Of a stretch of 64,000 nucleotides of DNA, positions 36,933-48,127 are shown piece after piece. Numbering within the stretch: position 1 is the stretch's first letter; the number at the start of each line of letters is the position of its first letter. Position numbers and translations under genes: made by a program. Under the pieces are notes generated by a model. The model searched no databases. It worked only from the letters and a program-made list of their open reading frames with translations, and was not told the DNA's origin. This DNA comes from Brooklawnia sp937867175 (GTDB taxonomy: Bacteria > Actinomycetota > Actinomycetes > Propionibacteriales > Propionibacteriaceae): positions 248,001 to 312,000 of the forward strand of contig DAISIR010000001.1 in the NCBI GenBank assembly GCA_036821905.1. Reading direction: 5' to 3'.

Positions 36933-38045
36933 TCAGGACGCAGCGACCTCTTCGCGACGGCGCCAACGGATGCCCGCATCGATGAACGGATCAATGTCGC
37001 CGTCGAAGACGGCGTCGGTGTTGCCGGTCTCGTAGTTGGTGCGCAGATCTTTGACCATCTGGTACGGGTGCAGCACGTAGCTGCGCATCTGCGAACCCCA
37101 CGAGTTGCCGTCCGACTTGAGGGCGTTCATCTCGGCCTCGCGGTCTTGGCGAGCCTTCTCGAGCAGCCGAGCCTGCAGGACGCGCAACGCCGCCGCCTTG
37201 TTCTGGATCTGGCTCTTCTCGTTCTGGCAGCTAACCACCAGCCCGGTCGGCAAATGGGTGATCCGGACCGCGGAGTCGGTGGTGTTGACCGACTGACCCC
37301 CCGGGCCAGAGCTGCGGAAGACGTCTACACGGATCTCGGACTCCGGGATGTCAATGTGGTCGGTTTCCTCGACAGCCGGCAGCACCTCGACACCAGCGAA
37401 GCTCGTCTGACGGCGACCCTGGTTGTCGAACGGGCTGATCCGGACCAAGCGGTGGGTGCCCTGCTCCACCGAGAGCGTCCCGTAGGCGTATGGCGACCTG
37501 ATCGCCATGGTGGCCGACTTGATGCCCGCTTCTTCGGCGTAGCTGATGTCGTAGACCTCGAAGCTGTAGCCGTGGCGTTCGGCCCACCGTTCGTACATGC
37601 GCAACAGCATCGCCGCGAAGTCGGCGGCGTCCACTCCCCCAGCCTCAGATCTGATGGTGATCAGCGCATCGCGGTGGTCATACTCACCGCTGAGCAGGGT
37701 ACGGACCTCGAGTGCCTCAATGTCGTTCTTCAGGGACGCGAGGTCGCGCTGCGCCTCGGCCTGGCTGTCGAGATCGCGCTCCTCGATAGCGAGCTCCAGC
37801 AGCACCTGAACGTCGTCGAGACGTTGGCGGAGTTCCTCCACACGCTCCACCTCGGCTGTCAGGCGGGAGAGCCGACTGGTCACGCGCTGGGCGTTGACCT
37901 GGTCGCTCCACAGGTCGGGCGCGGCTGCTTCCTCCCCGAGCTTCGCGATCTCAGCCTTCTTGGCGGCTGGGTCGACAACCGCCTCGATGGAGGTCAACGT
38001 CCGATCGAGGTCGTGAATGATGTCGGGGAGATCTGCAGCTGCCAC
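36933..38045 (-). CDS. prfB: Peptide chain release factor 2
   Basis: A 370-residue RF2 that reads UGA and UAA. The GGQ loop SGPGGQSVNTTDSAVRI triggers peptidyl-tRNA hydrolysis and SPF (ISPFDNQGRRQTSFAGVEV) is the RF2-type anticodon tripeptide. The gene is a single frame with no internal programmed +1 frameshift as in E. coli, as expected in actinobacteria. Start is GTG 38045 (VAAADLPDIIHDL). ftsE begins 260 bp downstream; no gene is seen in that gap. Confidence 0.97.
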   Translation of the reverse strand: MAAADLPDIIHDLDRTLTSIEAVVDPAAKKAEIAKLGEEAAAPDLWSDQVNAQRVTSRLSRLTAEVERVEELRQRLDDVQVLLELAIEERDLDSQAEAQRDLASLKNDIEALEVRTLLSGEYDHRDALITIRSEAGGVDAADFAAMLLRMYERWAERHGYSFEVYDISYAEEAGIKSATMAIRSPYAYGTLSVEQGTHRLVRISPFDNQGRRQTSFAGVEVLPAVEETDHIDIPESEIRVDVFRSSGPGGQSVNTTDSAVRITHLPTGLVVSCQNEKSQIQNKAAALRVLQARLLEKARQDREAEMNALKSDGNSWGSQMRSYVLHPYQMVKDLRTNYETGNTDAVFDGDIDPFIDAGIRWRRREEVAAS

Positions 38046-38114
38046 AAGTAGGGAGTCTACAGCGGCGGTGGGACAATGGCCCTTGCGCCCGTTGGGCGCC
38101 GAAAGGAGCAAGAC

Positions 38115-38582
38115 ATGGGCGTCATCAAGGATCAGTTGCGTGCCGACCTGACCGCAGCCATGAAGGCGAGGGACGAATTCGCGAAGTCAACCATCCGGAT
38201 GGCACTCGGGGCCATCCAGTACGCCGAAGTGGCCGGCGAGCAGGCGCGTGTGCTGTCGGAGTCCGAGGAAATCGCAGTGCTGACCAAAGAGCAACGCAGC
38301 CGCACCGAGTCGGCAGAAACCTACGCGGCCGCCGGACGCCCAGAGCTCGCCGCAAAGGAGGCCGCGGAGGCCGAATTCCTGACCCGCTACCTGCCGCAGC
38401 AACTCAGCGCGGACGAGTTGGTCGCGATCGTCGACGAGCAGGTCGCCCAAGCGGAAGCCGAGTTGGGCATGAAACCAACCATGAAGCAGATGGGTGCCAT
38501 CGTCCGTGCCGTCAACGAGCAGGTGGCGGGACGCGCCGACGGCAAGACCGTGGCCGGTCTGGTCAGGCAGCGCCTCGGCTAG
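38115..38582 (+). CDS. GatB/YqeY domain-containing protein
   Basis: A 155-residue YqeY-like protein: MGVIKDQLRADLTAAMKARDEFAKSTIRMALGAIQY with LTKEQRSRTESAETYAAAGR and a C-terminal MKQMGAIVRAVNEQVAGRADGKTVAGLVRQRL. The C-terminal half resembles the tRNA-binding tail of GatB, but the exact role of free YqeY is unknown. AAAGGAG lies 6 nt before the ATG. It is divergent from prfB with a 69-bp gap. Confidence 0.92.
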   Translation: MGVIKDQLRADLTAAMKARDEFAKSTIRMALGAIQYAEVAGEQARVLSESEEIAVLTKEQRSRTESAETYAAAGRPELAAKEAAEAEFLTRYLPQQLSADELVAIVDEQVAQAEAELGMKPTMKQMGAIVRAVNEQVAGRADGKTVAGLVRQRLG

Positions 38583-38643
38583 TACCTCTACGGGGACGCC
38601 GAGCCAGTCCTGAGGACGACCGGTGCTTGGCGTCCGCCGGGCG

Positions 38644-38808
38644 TCAAGCACCTGCCCCCGGATCGGCGGCTGCCGGGACTGCATACGACTCGGCCCGGCC
38701 GCGTGCATCGTCCGCATGAACCGCGACTGCTCCGGTGGTGAGTGTGATCGCCGAGAGAAGGGTCGCTACGAGGAAGAGTCCCCAATCCAGACGCGTCTTC
38801 AACAACAT
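38644..38808 (-). CDS. Possible small secreted/membrane peptide
   Basis: A 54-codon frame MLLKTRLDWGLFLVATLLSAITLTTGAVAVHADDARG... ending DPGAGA. It has a basic N-terminus, a ~20-residue hydrophobic stretch and a possible cleavage at VHA-DD, so it reads like a signal peptide or single-pass peptide. An AGGAGG box precedes the ATG by 12 nt, long but workable; an in-frame TTG closer to the box is an alternative. It is the only convincing reading in the 500-bp gap 38583-39087; the rest of the gap holds nothing I can name. Confidence 0.4.
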   Translation of the reverse strand: MLLKTRLDWGLFLVATLLSAITLTTGAVAVHADDARGRAESYAVPAAADPGAGA

Positions 38809-39087
38809 TTCGAACAAGATCCTCCTGCCGGGACGACTCGCTTCTCGGGAGACTGCGAACCCAGTCACCCGAAAGGGGTATTCGGCCTTGTCTTTGCTGA
38901 ATGTTAAATGAGAGCAGGCCTTGATCTCGGGAGCGACTTGCCGAAAAGGAGAGCGGTCCATTTGCCATCGGTGGCCAGATTCATCAACGCGCCGAGCTGA
39001 TAGCACGAATCCCAGGCTGACGATGGGTTGCTCGGGTGTGGCGCCCCAGCCACGAAGAGGGGACCACGAGCATGGGGAGCGAGCCGG

Positions 39088-39161
39088 TGGGCGCAGTCGG
39101 ACTCGAACCAACGACCTGCTGCTTGTAAGGCAGCTGCTCTAACCAACTGAGCTATGCGCCC
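39088..39161 (-). tRNA. tRNA-Val (anticodon TAC)
   Basis: A 74-nt cloverleaf: acceptor GGGCGCA/TGCGCCC, D-arm GCTC...GAGC, anticodon stem GCTGC/GCAGC with loop CTTACAA (TAC), discriminator A. CCA is not encoded. Confidence 0.94.
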
Positions 39162-39262
39162 GTGCGGACCATCTCAGTCCGTCACGACTGCCAATTGTGG
39201 CATTCCCGGGCCCGCAAACCGAAACTGTCCGGGGCCCCGGCACACAATCTGCTGCGGGTGGG

Positions 39263-39311
39263 TCAAGATAACGAAACGAGGGCCCCTGGGGCCCTCGTTT
39301 CGTTGTCTTGA
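39263..39311. terminator. Strong bidirectional terminator hairpin
   Basis: AACGAAACGAGGGCCC pairs with GGGCCCTCGTTTCGTT, extended by flanking TCAAGA/TCTTGA. It lies just past the hsp20 stop (minus strand) and before tRNA-Val. Confidence 0.85.
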
Positions 39312-39315
39312 TGGA

Positions 39316-39792
39316 TCAGAGCTGGGCGCTGTCGCCGGCGTGTTCGCCCTGGTCGACGGTGACCTCGCCGGCAACCGAGCCGCCGGTGCCGACCTTCACC
39401 TTGCGCGGCTTGGCCTCTTCAGCCACTGGGATGGTCAGCGTCAGCACCCCATCGGCGTACTCGGCGCTGATCTCGGACAAGTTGAGGCCCGCCCCGAGCG
39501 TCAGCTGCCGGGCGTAGGAACCGTAGCTACGCTCACGACTTACCCAACGGTTGTCTTCGCCGCTGGTGGTCATCTCCTCCTGCTCGCGCTCAGCTCGCAC
39601 GGTCAGCGTGCGATCGTCCACATCGATGTCGATGCTGTCGGCGCTCACACCGGGCAGATCAATCTTGACGACGAAGTTGTCGCCGTCCCGGTAGAGGTCC
39701 ATGGGCATGCTCCGGACGTCGGCGGCGGCACTCCTGGCGAGTTGGTTGAAGAGACGGTCCACGTCACGGAACGGGTTGTAGGCGATGGTCAT
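39316..39792 (-). CDS. Small heat-shock protein (Hsp20/alpha-crystallin)
   Basis: A 158-residue holdase that keeps unfolding proteins soluble. The alpha-crystallin domain spans about 30-130: MPMDLYRDGDNFVVKIDLPGVSADSIDIDVDDRTLTVRAER, then YGSYARQLTLG and the A-x-x-x-n-GVLTLTIP signature (AEYADGVLTLTIPVAEEAKPRKVKV). A C-terminal I-x-I-like motif is not obvious. AAGGAGATCTC precedes the ATG. A HAIR-type operator 100 bp upstream suggests HspR control. Confidence 0.95.
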   Translation of the reverse strand: MTIAYNPFRDVDRLFNQLARSAAADVRSMPMDLYRDGDNFVVKIDLPGVSADSIDIDVDDRTLTVRAEREQEEMTTSGEDNRWVSRERSYGSYARQLTLGAGLNLSEISAEYADGVLTLTIPVAEEAKPRKVKVGTGGSVAGEVTVDQGEHAGDSAQL

Positions 39793-39855
39793 GAGATCTC
39801 CTTGCGTCTTGTTGTCCTGCGTTGGTCTGTAGGGGCGCCGCAGCGGCGCCGTCAG

Positions 39856-39870
39856 CAGGTACAACACCTG
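39856..39870. promoter_or_regulatory. Short inverted repeat CAGGT-N5-ACCTG in hsp20 leader
   Basis: Lies between the HAIR-type site and hsp20. It could be a second operator or a leader hairpin; evidence is only the symmetry. Confidence 0.3.
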
Positions 39871-39891
39871 TCACAACGAGTCTATTCCAAG

Positions 39892-39912
39892 GTTGAGTCA
39901 CCAACACTCAAC
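39892..39912. promoter_or_regulatory. HAIR-type HspR operator
   Basis: GTTGAGT-N7-ACTCAAC fits the HspR-associated inverted repeat consensus (CTTGAGT-N7-ACTCAAG) with the outermost base pair changed symmetrically. It lies 100 bp upstream of hsp20. HspR is the heat-shock repressor that works with DnaK in streptomycetes and mycobacteria; hspR itself is not in this window. Confidence 0.7.
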
Positions 39913-40230
39913 TTCCCCTGGATTGCCGCCTGGGCCTTGGCGCGGCCGGAGTCAGCCGCCACCGCCCGGACGACCGCCGCCCCTGACTGGAGCACAGCTA
40001 TGAGCACAGCAACCAATTTCCGCGGTCTTTCCTAGTCGTAGCTGCGCGAGACTCAGGGATCGAGACCTCCAGCGTTCGGCAGTCCTGCAGCTCGATTCCC
40101 GACCGCAGTTGAACTCGGGCCGGGGCGCCCCGCAGAAAGGACGCGACGGTGCTGCGTCCGAACCGGTCGGGACTCGACTCCGTGGCTACATCGCCGCAGC
40201 CGCACCGGGCTGCAAGGATCAGGCAGGCGA
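39913..40230. other. Gene-free interval
   Basis: About 320 bp between the hsp20 operator and the stop of the DUF3052 gene. Open frames on the minus strand are short, lack ribosome-binding sites and look like noise. No hairpin or RNA motif is recognised. Confidence 0.5.
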
Positions 40231-40659
40231 TCAACGGCGTGCGTTGCGAGGCCGGACGACCTTGTGGGCCTGCCAATCGTGGCTCGCATCGACCCCTGAG
40301 GTGAGCACCAGTCCGGAGGAGTTGACGCCCTCGGTGATGTCAGCTGGATCCACGTAGCCCGGACGCCCGATCTTCGGCGTCAGCAGCCAGATCCAGCCGG
40401 TACGCGAGAGGTCGCGCAACGCGTCGACCAACGCGTCGGTCACGTCGGAATCATCATCGCGGTGCCAAAGCAGGACCACGTCGACCGCCTCGACAGCGTC
40501 CTCGACCAATTCGGCATCGATGGTGTCCATCACCTCATCGCGCAGATCTTGGTCGACGTCATCGTCCCAGCCCAGTTCTTGGACCACCATGCCCTTAGAT
40601 AGACCGAGTTGATCGATGTCAGCAGGATCGGAACCGGACCCGTTCGGGGTTACCACCAT
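40231..40659 (-). CDS. DUF3052-family protein
   Basis: A 142-residue acidic soluble protein: LGLSKGMVVQELGWDDDVDQDLRDEVMDTI, VDVVLLWHRDDD, then LSRTGWIWLLTPKIGRPGYVDPADITEGVNSSGLVLT. This matches DUF3052, an actinobacterial family found beside aceE (as in mycobacteria) and of unknown function. It lies just downstream of aceE on the same strand after a strong hairpin, so it may have its own promoter or be reached by read-through. Confidence 0.88.
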   Translation of the reverse strand: MVVTPNGSGSDPADIDQLGLSKGMVVQELGWDDDVDQDLRDEVMDTIDAELVEDAVEAVDVVLLWHRDDDSDVTDALVDALRDLSRTGWIWLLTPKIGRPGYVDPADITEGVNSSGLVLTSGVDASHDWQAHKVVRPRNARR

Positions 40660-40735
40660 TCCTCCACTTCACCATAGAGACGCATTCATCGCCCGCGGGA
40701 CCGCGACGATGTCACCAGATTGCCAGAACAGACGC

Positions 40736-40769
40736 GGGTGGCGCGACCTTTGCGAAGGTCGCGCCACCC
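40736..40769. terminator. Hairpin after aceE
   Basis: GGGTGGCGCGACCTT pairs perfectly with AAGGTCGCGCCACCC around a TGCG loop. It sits 26 bp past the aceE stop and separates it from the DUF3052 gene. Confidence 0.85.
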
Positions 40770-40794
40770 GGGCCGGTAACGCTCATTCGGCGAA

Positions 40795-43545
<2,751 letters not shown>

Positions 43546-43796
43546 GCTAACGTCCTTTCGGTGGTGGCGGTCTCCAGTAAACGCCGCAGGTGCTCACAAT
43601 CTTCCCGCTAACCGGCGGACTTTGAGACCCTTACCGACCAACCTTGCCCGACGATTCAAGTCTTGACCAGTGGCGGCCCTTGCCCGCGCCCCTCCCGCAC
43701 GCAAGTCGTTGTCGGTATCCTGAACTCGCCCGCCCGATGAGGGGCAACGGTGCGCCAAGCGCACCTCGGCGTAGACGCTCATGAAAGGCGATGAAG
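43546..43796. promoter_or_regulatory. Divergent promoter region aceE / sugar kinase
   Basis: 251 bp between divergent starts. It must contain the promoters of both genes; no operator palindrome stood out. Confidence 0.45.
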
Positions 43797-44870
43797 ATGA
43801 AACTCCGCGAGGACGCCAAGTGGTCCATGGTCATCCCCACCAGCATGGGAATCCGCATTTGCCCCGAGGACGGGCAGCCCGTACAGGCATCGAGTGTCTT
43901 CCGCATGCAGGTCACCTCGGCTGAAAGCAATGTCGGCGCGATCTCCAGTTTCTTGGGCGAGCCTGTCAAGATCTTGACCAACTTCGTCAAGGGTTCCCCC
44001 ATCTCGATGATGATCAAGTCGAACCTCGCCTCGCGGTTCATGGCCTACGAGGGCCCGGACGTCGAGCAGGGCAACGCTTGGGGTTACCGCCATCAGTTCA
44101 ACATCGCCGACTCCGGCTACGGCAACCGCGGCGCCCGGGTGTGGAACGACCGGGCCGGTGAGGTCGGCCTGCTGCTGGACGCCAAGGACTTCGACCTGGA
44201 CCGCATCTTCGGCGAGGAGGGCGCCAAGATCGTGCACATGTCGGGCTTGATCGCCGCGCTGTCACCAAACACACTGCAGTTCTGCCTCGACATCGCCCAC
44301 AAGGCCAAGGAATACGGTTCGGCAGTCAGCTTCGACATCAACCACCGTGCGTCCTTCTGGAAGGGCCGCGAGCAGGAGCTGCGCGACGGCTTCACCGAGA
44401 TCGCCAAGCAGTGCAAGATCCTGATCGGCAATGAGGAGGACTTCCAGCTGGCGCTCGGCCTAGCGGGGCCGGATGCGGGCGGCAAGGACATCGCCGCCAA
44501 GATCGAGGGCTTCAAGGCCATGATCAACACCGCCCACGAGAAGTTCCCTGAGGTAGAGGTCTTCGCCACTACGCTGCGCGAGGTCATCGATGCCAACCAC
44601 CACATGTGGGGCGCCATTCTGTGGGCCGATGGCCAGTTCTACGTAGCCGAGCCGCGCGACATCGGCGTCCTCGACCGAATCGGTGGCGGCGATTCTACCG
44701 TCGGCGGCATCCTGTATGGCCTGATCAAAGGCTGGGAACCCGAGAAGTGCCTGCAATTCGGCTGGGCATCCGGCGCGATCACCACCACCTTCCTCACCGA
44801 CTACGCCATGCCGGCCGACGAGGAGCAGATCTGGGCGGTCTGGGAAGGCAACGCGCGCATCAAGCGCTGA
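43797..44870 (+). CDS. PfkB-family sugar kinase, 2-keto-3-deoxygluconate kinase-like
   Basis: A 357-residue ribokinase-fold kinase. The N-terminal substrate region (SAESNVGAISSFLGEPVKILTNFVKGSP) and the C-terminal DRIGGGDSTVGGILYGLIKGW signature, with catalytic Asp in GGGDS, fit KDG kinases that phosphorylate 2-keto-3-deoxygluconate in uronate or pectin breakdown. Substrate is inferred from pattern only; no KDPG aldolase lies beside it. AAAGG spacing favours the ATG at 43797 over 43791. A terminator follows. Confidence 0.83.
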   Translation: MKLREDAKWSMVIPTSMGIRICPEDGQPVQASSVFRMQVTSAESNVGAISSFLGEPVKILTNFVKGSPISMMIKSNLASRFMAYEGPDVEQGNAWGYRHQFNIADSGYGNRGARVWNDRAGEVGLLLDAKDFDLDRIFGEEGAKIVHMSGLIAALSPNTLQFCLDIAHKAKEYGSAVSFDINHRASFWKGREQELRDGFTEIAKQCKILIGNEEDFQLALGLAGPDAGGKDIAAKIEGFKAMINTAHEKFPEVEVFATTLREVIDANHHMWGAILWADGQFYVAEPRDIGVLDRIGGGDSTVGGILYGLIKGWEPEKCLQFGWASGAITTTFLTDYAMPADEEQIWAVWEGNARIKR

Positions 44871-44893
44871 CGCCAAGCGATTGTGTCCTGAAG

Positions 44894-44921
44894 GCAGGCG
44901 AGTGGTCGCTCACTCGCCTGC
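44894..44921. terminator. Hairpin terminator after sugar kinase
   Basis: GCAGGCGAGTG and CACTCGCCTGC form a perfect 11-bp stem with a six-base loop, 24 bp past the kinase stop. Confidence 0.8.
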
Positions 44922-45003
44922 TTCGGCGTCCAGCGCAGGACAGGGCTCGGCGAATACACTCGGGCAAGGCTCCACACCACCGATCGATCCAGGAGACACC
45001 TCG

Positions 45004-45651
45004 ATGAAGAAGTTGCTGATCGTCCGCGCGCACCCTTACGGCTCCGATCGTTCGCGCAGCATGCAGCTGGCGGACGCATTTCTGGCCGGCTTCCGCGAGA
45101 CCCACCCGGACGCCCTGGTCGAGGACATCAATCTCTACACGGCCGCGGTCCCCGAGATCGACATCGACCTGCTCTCCGGGTGGGAGCAGCTTCACGACGG
45201 CGAGGAGTTCATCCATCTTGCCCCGCTGCAGCAGGCCAAGCTCACGCTCTTCGACAACTACACCATGCAGTTCCAGAGCTCGGACACCGTGGCGATCGCC
45301 AACCCGCTGTGGAACCTGTCCGTGCCGACCCGGCTGAAGGCGTGGGTTGACACGGTCTGCCGATCGGGCGTCACCTTCCGCTACAACTCGGAGGGACGCG
45401 CAGAGGGTCTGGCCGGCGGCAAGCAGGTCATCCACCTTCAGGCGAGCGGCGGTCACTTCGGCGGCAACGACCCCGCCAGCAAGTGGCTGCGCACCGTCTT
45501 CACCTTCATCGGCTGCGAGTTCCAGCAATACGCGGCCGAAGGCATGGACCACGAGCCCGAGCGGGCCGACGAGATCATGCGGGACGCGCTGGAGGCGGTG
45601 AGACAACTCGGCCGTGACTGCCTGAGCAGACCAGCCGGAAGACCTTCCTGA
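45004..45651 (+). CDS. azoR: FMN-dependent NADH azoreductase
   Basis: A 215-residue flavodoxin-like oxidoreductase. MKKLLIVRAHPYGSDRSRSMQLADAFLAGF carries the phosphate-binding start; ANPLWNLSVPTRLKAWVDTVCRSGVTFRY is the conserved FMN and nicotinamide loop; ASGG follows. AzoR reduces azo dyes and quinones with NADH. AGGAG sits 8 nt before the ATG. It stands alone ahead of the FasR-like regulator. Confidence 0.88.
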   Translation: MKKLLIVRAHPYGSDRSRSMQLADAFLAGFRETHPDALVEDINLYTAAVPEIDIDLLSGWEQLHDGEEFIHLAPLQQAKLTLFDNYTMQFQSSDTVAIANPLWNLSVPTRLKAWVDTVCRSGVTFRYNSEGRAEGLAGGKQVIHLQASGGHFGGNDPASKWLRTVFTFIGCEFQQYAAEGMDHEPERADEIMRDALEAVRQLGRDCLSRPAGRPS

Positions 45652-45728
45652 CTGCGTCGGGTTCGGTGCGCATCATCGGTCGCTAGAGTGACAGGCGCGG
45701 CACCCGCCGCACGAGCCCGGGAGGTCAG

Positions 45729-46943
45729 ATGGCGACGAAGCCAGCCGCTGGTGCGGGACGCGACCTGATCCCGTCCAGCCGCAGCCGGAAGGCGCTGGCG
45801 AAGCGGCTGGCGGCCCAAGCCGGCAGGATGAGCAGCGCGGTCATCGCCGAGATGGAGACGCAGCACCCTTGGTATGCCGAACTTGGCGCCGAGGACCGCT
45901 CATGGGTGACCATGGTCGCCAACAGTGGCATCAACGGCTTCGTAGAATGGCTGGCTGACGAGGACGACGGCAGTGCCGATCCAGCCTCGATCTTCAACGT
46001 CGCCCCCCGCTCGCTGACCCGCAAGGTCAGCCTGCACCAGGCGGTGGACCTGATCAAGACCACGGTGGCGGTGGTGGAGACACAGATCGGGGTGCTGATG
46101 CCCCGCGCCGACCGGGCGATGCTGCAGACCGCCATTCTGCACTACTCCCGCGAGATCGCCTTCGCCTCCGCGGACGTCTATGCGCACGCCGCTGAGTCGA
46201 GGGTTTCCTGGGACGACCGCATGGAGGCGGTCATCGTGGACGCCGTCCTGCGCGCCAGCCCGAATGAGGAACTGTTGTCGCGCGCGGCCACGCTGGGTTG
46301 GCAGAGTCAGTCAGCGGTCGTGGTTGCGGTCGGCGAGGTGCCCGAGGAGCAGGATTGGACGACGCTGCGCAAGGACGCTGAGGGCCTCGGACTGGTCACG
46401 ATGGTCGCCAGGCACGGCGATCGGTTGGTCGTCATCCTCTCCCCCACCGACCCGGACGCCCCCGCCGACCAGGAGGCGGCGGTTGGGTGGCTGACCGGGC
46501 TTGCAGAGCACTTCGGGCCAGGACCGATCGTCGTGGGGCCGCCGGTCAGGCAGCTCACCCTGGCTTCCGGATCGGCCCGGGCGGCGATGTCAGGCGCCCG
46601 CTCGGTGGGGGCCTGGCCAGAAGGACCGCGCGTCCTCAGCGCCCGAGATCTGCTGCCCGAGCGAGCCTTGGCAGGCAACGGGAGCGCCCGGCGCGAACTG
46701 GTGGAGTCGGTTTATGCGCCGCTGGCTGAGGCCGGCGGCGACCTGATGGAAACCTGCGTCTGCTTCTTCGACCAGGGTGGTTCGATCGAGGCCAGCGCGC
46801 GCGCACTGTTCGTGCACCCGAATACGGTGCGCTACCGGCTCAAGCGCATCACCGAGGTGACCACCTACTCCCCTACCGACCCTCGTGAAGGCTACGTACT
46901 GCGTTTGGCGCTCACCCTGGGCCGGCTGCGCGACTTGAATTGA
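45729..46943 (+). CDS. fasR: PucR-family regulator, FasR-like
   Basis: A 404-residue regulator. The C-terminal HTH_30 (ETCVCFFDQGGSIEASARALFVHPNTVRYRLKRITEVT) is the PucR DNA-binding domain, preceded by a GGDEF-like CdaR region. In Streptomyces a protein of this class, FasR, activates fabD-fabH-acpP-fabF; the same four genes follow here in order. GGGAGG lies 5 nt before the ATG. The 243-bp gap after it contains a palindrome that is a candidate binding site. Confidence 0.85.
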   Translation: MATKPAAGAGRDLIPSSRSRKALAKRLAAQAGRMSSAVIAEMETQHPWYAELGAEDRSWVTMVANSGINGFVEWLADEDDGSADPASIFNVAPRSLTRKVSLHQAVDLIKTTVAVVETQIGVLMPRADRAMLQTAILHYSREIAFASADVYAHAAESRVSWDDRMEAVIVDAVLRASPNEELLSRAATLGWQSQSAVVVAVGEVPEEQDWTTLRKDAEGLGLVTMVARHGDRLVVILSPTDPDAPADQEAAVGWLTGLAEHFGPGPIVVGPPVRQLTLASGSARAAMSGARSVGAWPEGPRVLSARDLLPERALAGNGSARRELVESVYAPLAEAGGDLMETCVCFFDQGGSIEASARALFVHPNTVRYRLKRITEVTTYSPTDPREGYVLRLALTLGRLRDLN

Positions 46944-47101
46944 CGATGCTCTCGCCCAGTCCAGGTCAGCTGAGACCTGTGGCGCTCAAAGGCTTCAGAT
47001 AGGCGAAGTGCCGAAAAGGGCGCACTGGTTCGACGTTTCCCGGCATTTCGCGGCTCATTCACCGAACGGGTGCACGGTTTTCGACGCAGTCGGGGCGGTC
47101 T

Positions 47102-47120
47102 GTTGTGAGAAGCTCACAAC
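47102..47120. promoter_or_regulatory. Palindrome in fabD promoter region
   Basis: GTTGTGAG and CTCACAAC are exact complements separated by AAG, 67 bp before the fabD start. A strong candidate for FasR or another fatty-acid-responsive regulator; the protein is inferred from context. Confidence 0.6.
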
Positions 47121-47186
47121 TTACACCCACTCGATTTCGTGGCAACCTCCCGGGCGGTGAACCGGCCCGAGAGGGACGATTATTAC

Positions 47187-48122
47187 GTGCTTGCGATTAC
47201 CGCGCCCGGTCAGGGCGCTCAGACCCCCGGTTTCTTGGCCGAGTGGCTGCAGATCGACTCCTTCGCCGACCGGATTGCCTGGCTGTCCGCCGTCAGCGGG
47301 CTTGATCTCGCCCACTTCGGAACCGAGGCGGATGCGGAGACTATCCGCGATACCGCCATCGCCCAACCCCTGCTGGTCGCGTCCGCGATCGCGATCTCCC
47401 ATGAACTCTTCGGCGCCGATCAAGCCCCCTGCGGCCCGGCGGATGTCGTCGCCGGCCACAGCGTCGGTGAGATCGGAGCCGCGGTCCTGAGCGGCGTGCT
47501 GAGCGCGGAGTCCGCAATGGTCTTCGTCCGCGAACGTGGTCAGGGTATGGCTGCCGCCTCCGCGGTGAGGCCCACCGGGATGTCGGCGGTCGTGGCCGGC
47601 AAGCCGGACGAAGTGCTCGCCGCCATTGAGGCCGCTGGCTTGGTCGCCGCCAACAACAACGGCTCAGGCCAAGTGGTCGCCGCCGGCACCCTTGAGCAGC
47701 TTCAGCAGTTGGCAGACAACCCGCCGGCCCGCGCGCGAGTCATCCCACTGCAGGTGGCCGGCGCCTTCCACACCGTCCACATGGCTCCCGCGAAGGCACG
47801 GCTCGAGCTGCTGGCCCGCTCGATCCCGACCGCAACCCCGCTCACCCGGCTGCTGTCGAACCGCGACGGTGAGGTTGTCGAGTCGGGCGCCGACTACCTG
47901 TCGCGCATGGTCAACCAGGTCACGAACCCGGTGCGTTGGGACCAGTGCATGGACACCATGACCTCCCTCGGCATCACCGGGCTCCTCGAGCTGGCTCCCG
48001 CCGGCACCTTGACCGGCATCGCCAAACGGAACCTGAAAGACGTCGAGCTGTTCAACCTGAATACTCCCGACCAGCTGGACGAGGCGCGCGCGTTCTGTGC
48101 GAGCCACGCCGGCCAGAAATGA
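47187..48122 (+). CDS. fabD: Malonyl-CoA:ACP transacylase
   Basis: A 311-residue enzyme that loads malonate on ACP. GHSVGE (90-95) holds the nucleophile Ser 92; QGAQ at the start and QVAGAFHTVHMAPAKARL give the family blocks with the catalytic His. GTG 47187 starts VLAITAPGQGAQTPG, the family N-terminus, and follows a GAGGGA box by 10 nt. First gene of fabD-fabH-acpP-fabF. Confidence 0.94.
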   Translation: MLAITAPGQGAQTPGFLAEWLQIDSFADRIAWLSAVSGLDLAHFGTEADAETIRDTAIAQPLLVASAIAISHELFGADQAPCGPADVVAGHSVGEIGAAVLSGVLSAESAMVFVRERGQGMAAASAVRPTGMSAVVAGKPDEVLAAIEAAGLVAANNNGSGQVVAAGTLEQLQQLADNPPARARVIPLQVAGAFHTVHMAPAKARLELLARSIPTATPLTRLLSNRDGEVVESGADYLSRMVNQVTNPVRWDQCMDTMTSLGITGLLELAPAGTLTGIAKRNLKDVELFNLNTPDQLDEARAFCASHAGQK

Positions 48123-48127
48123 GGATA

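Noticed and set aside
36933..38045. Programmed frameshift in prfB
   Set aside because: The gene is a single open frame with no internal UGA, unlike E. coli; actinobacterial prfB lacks the shift.
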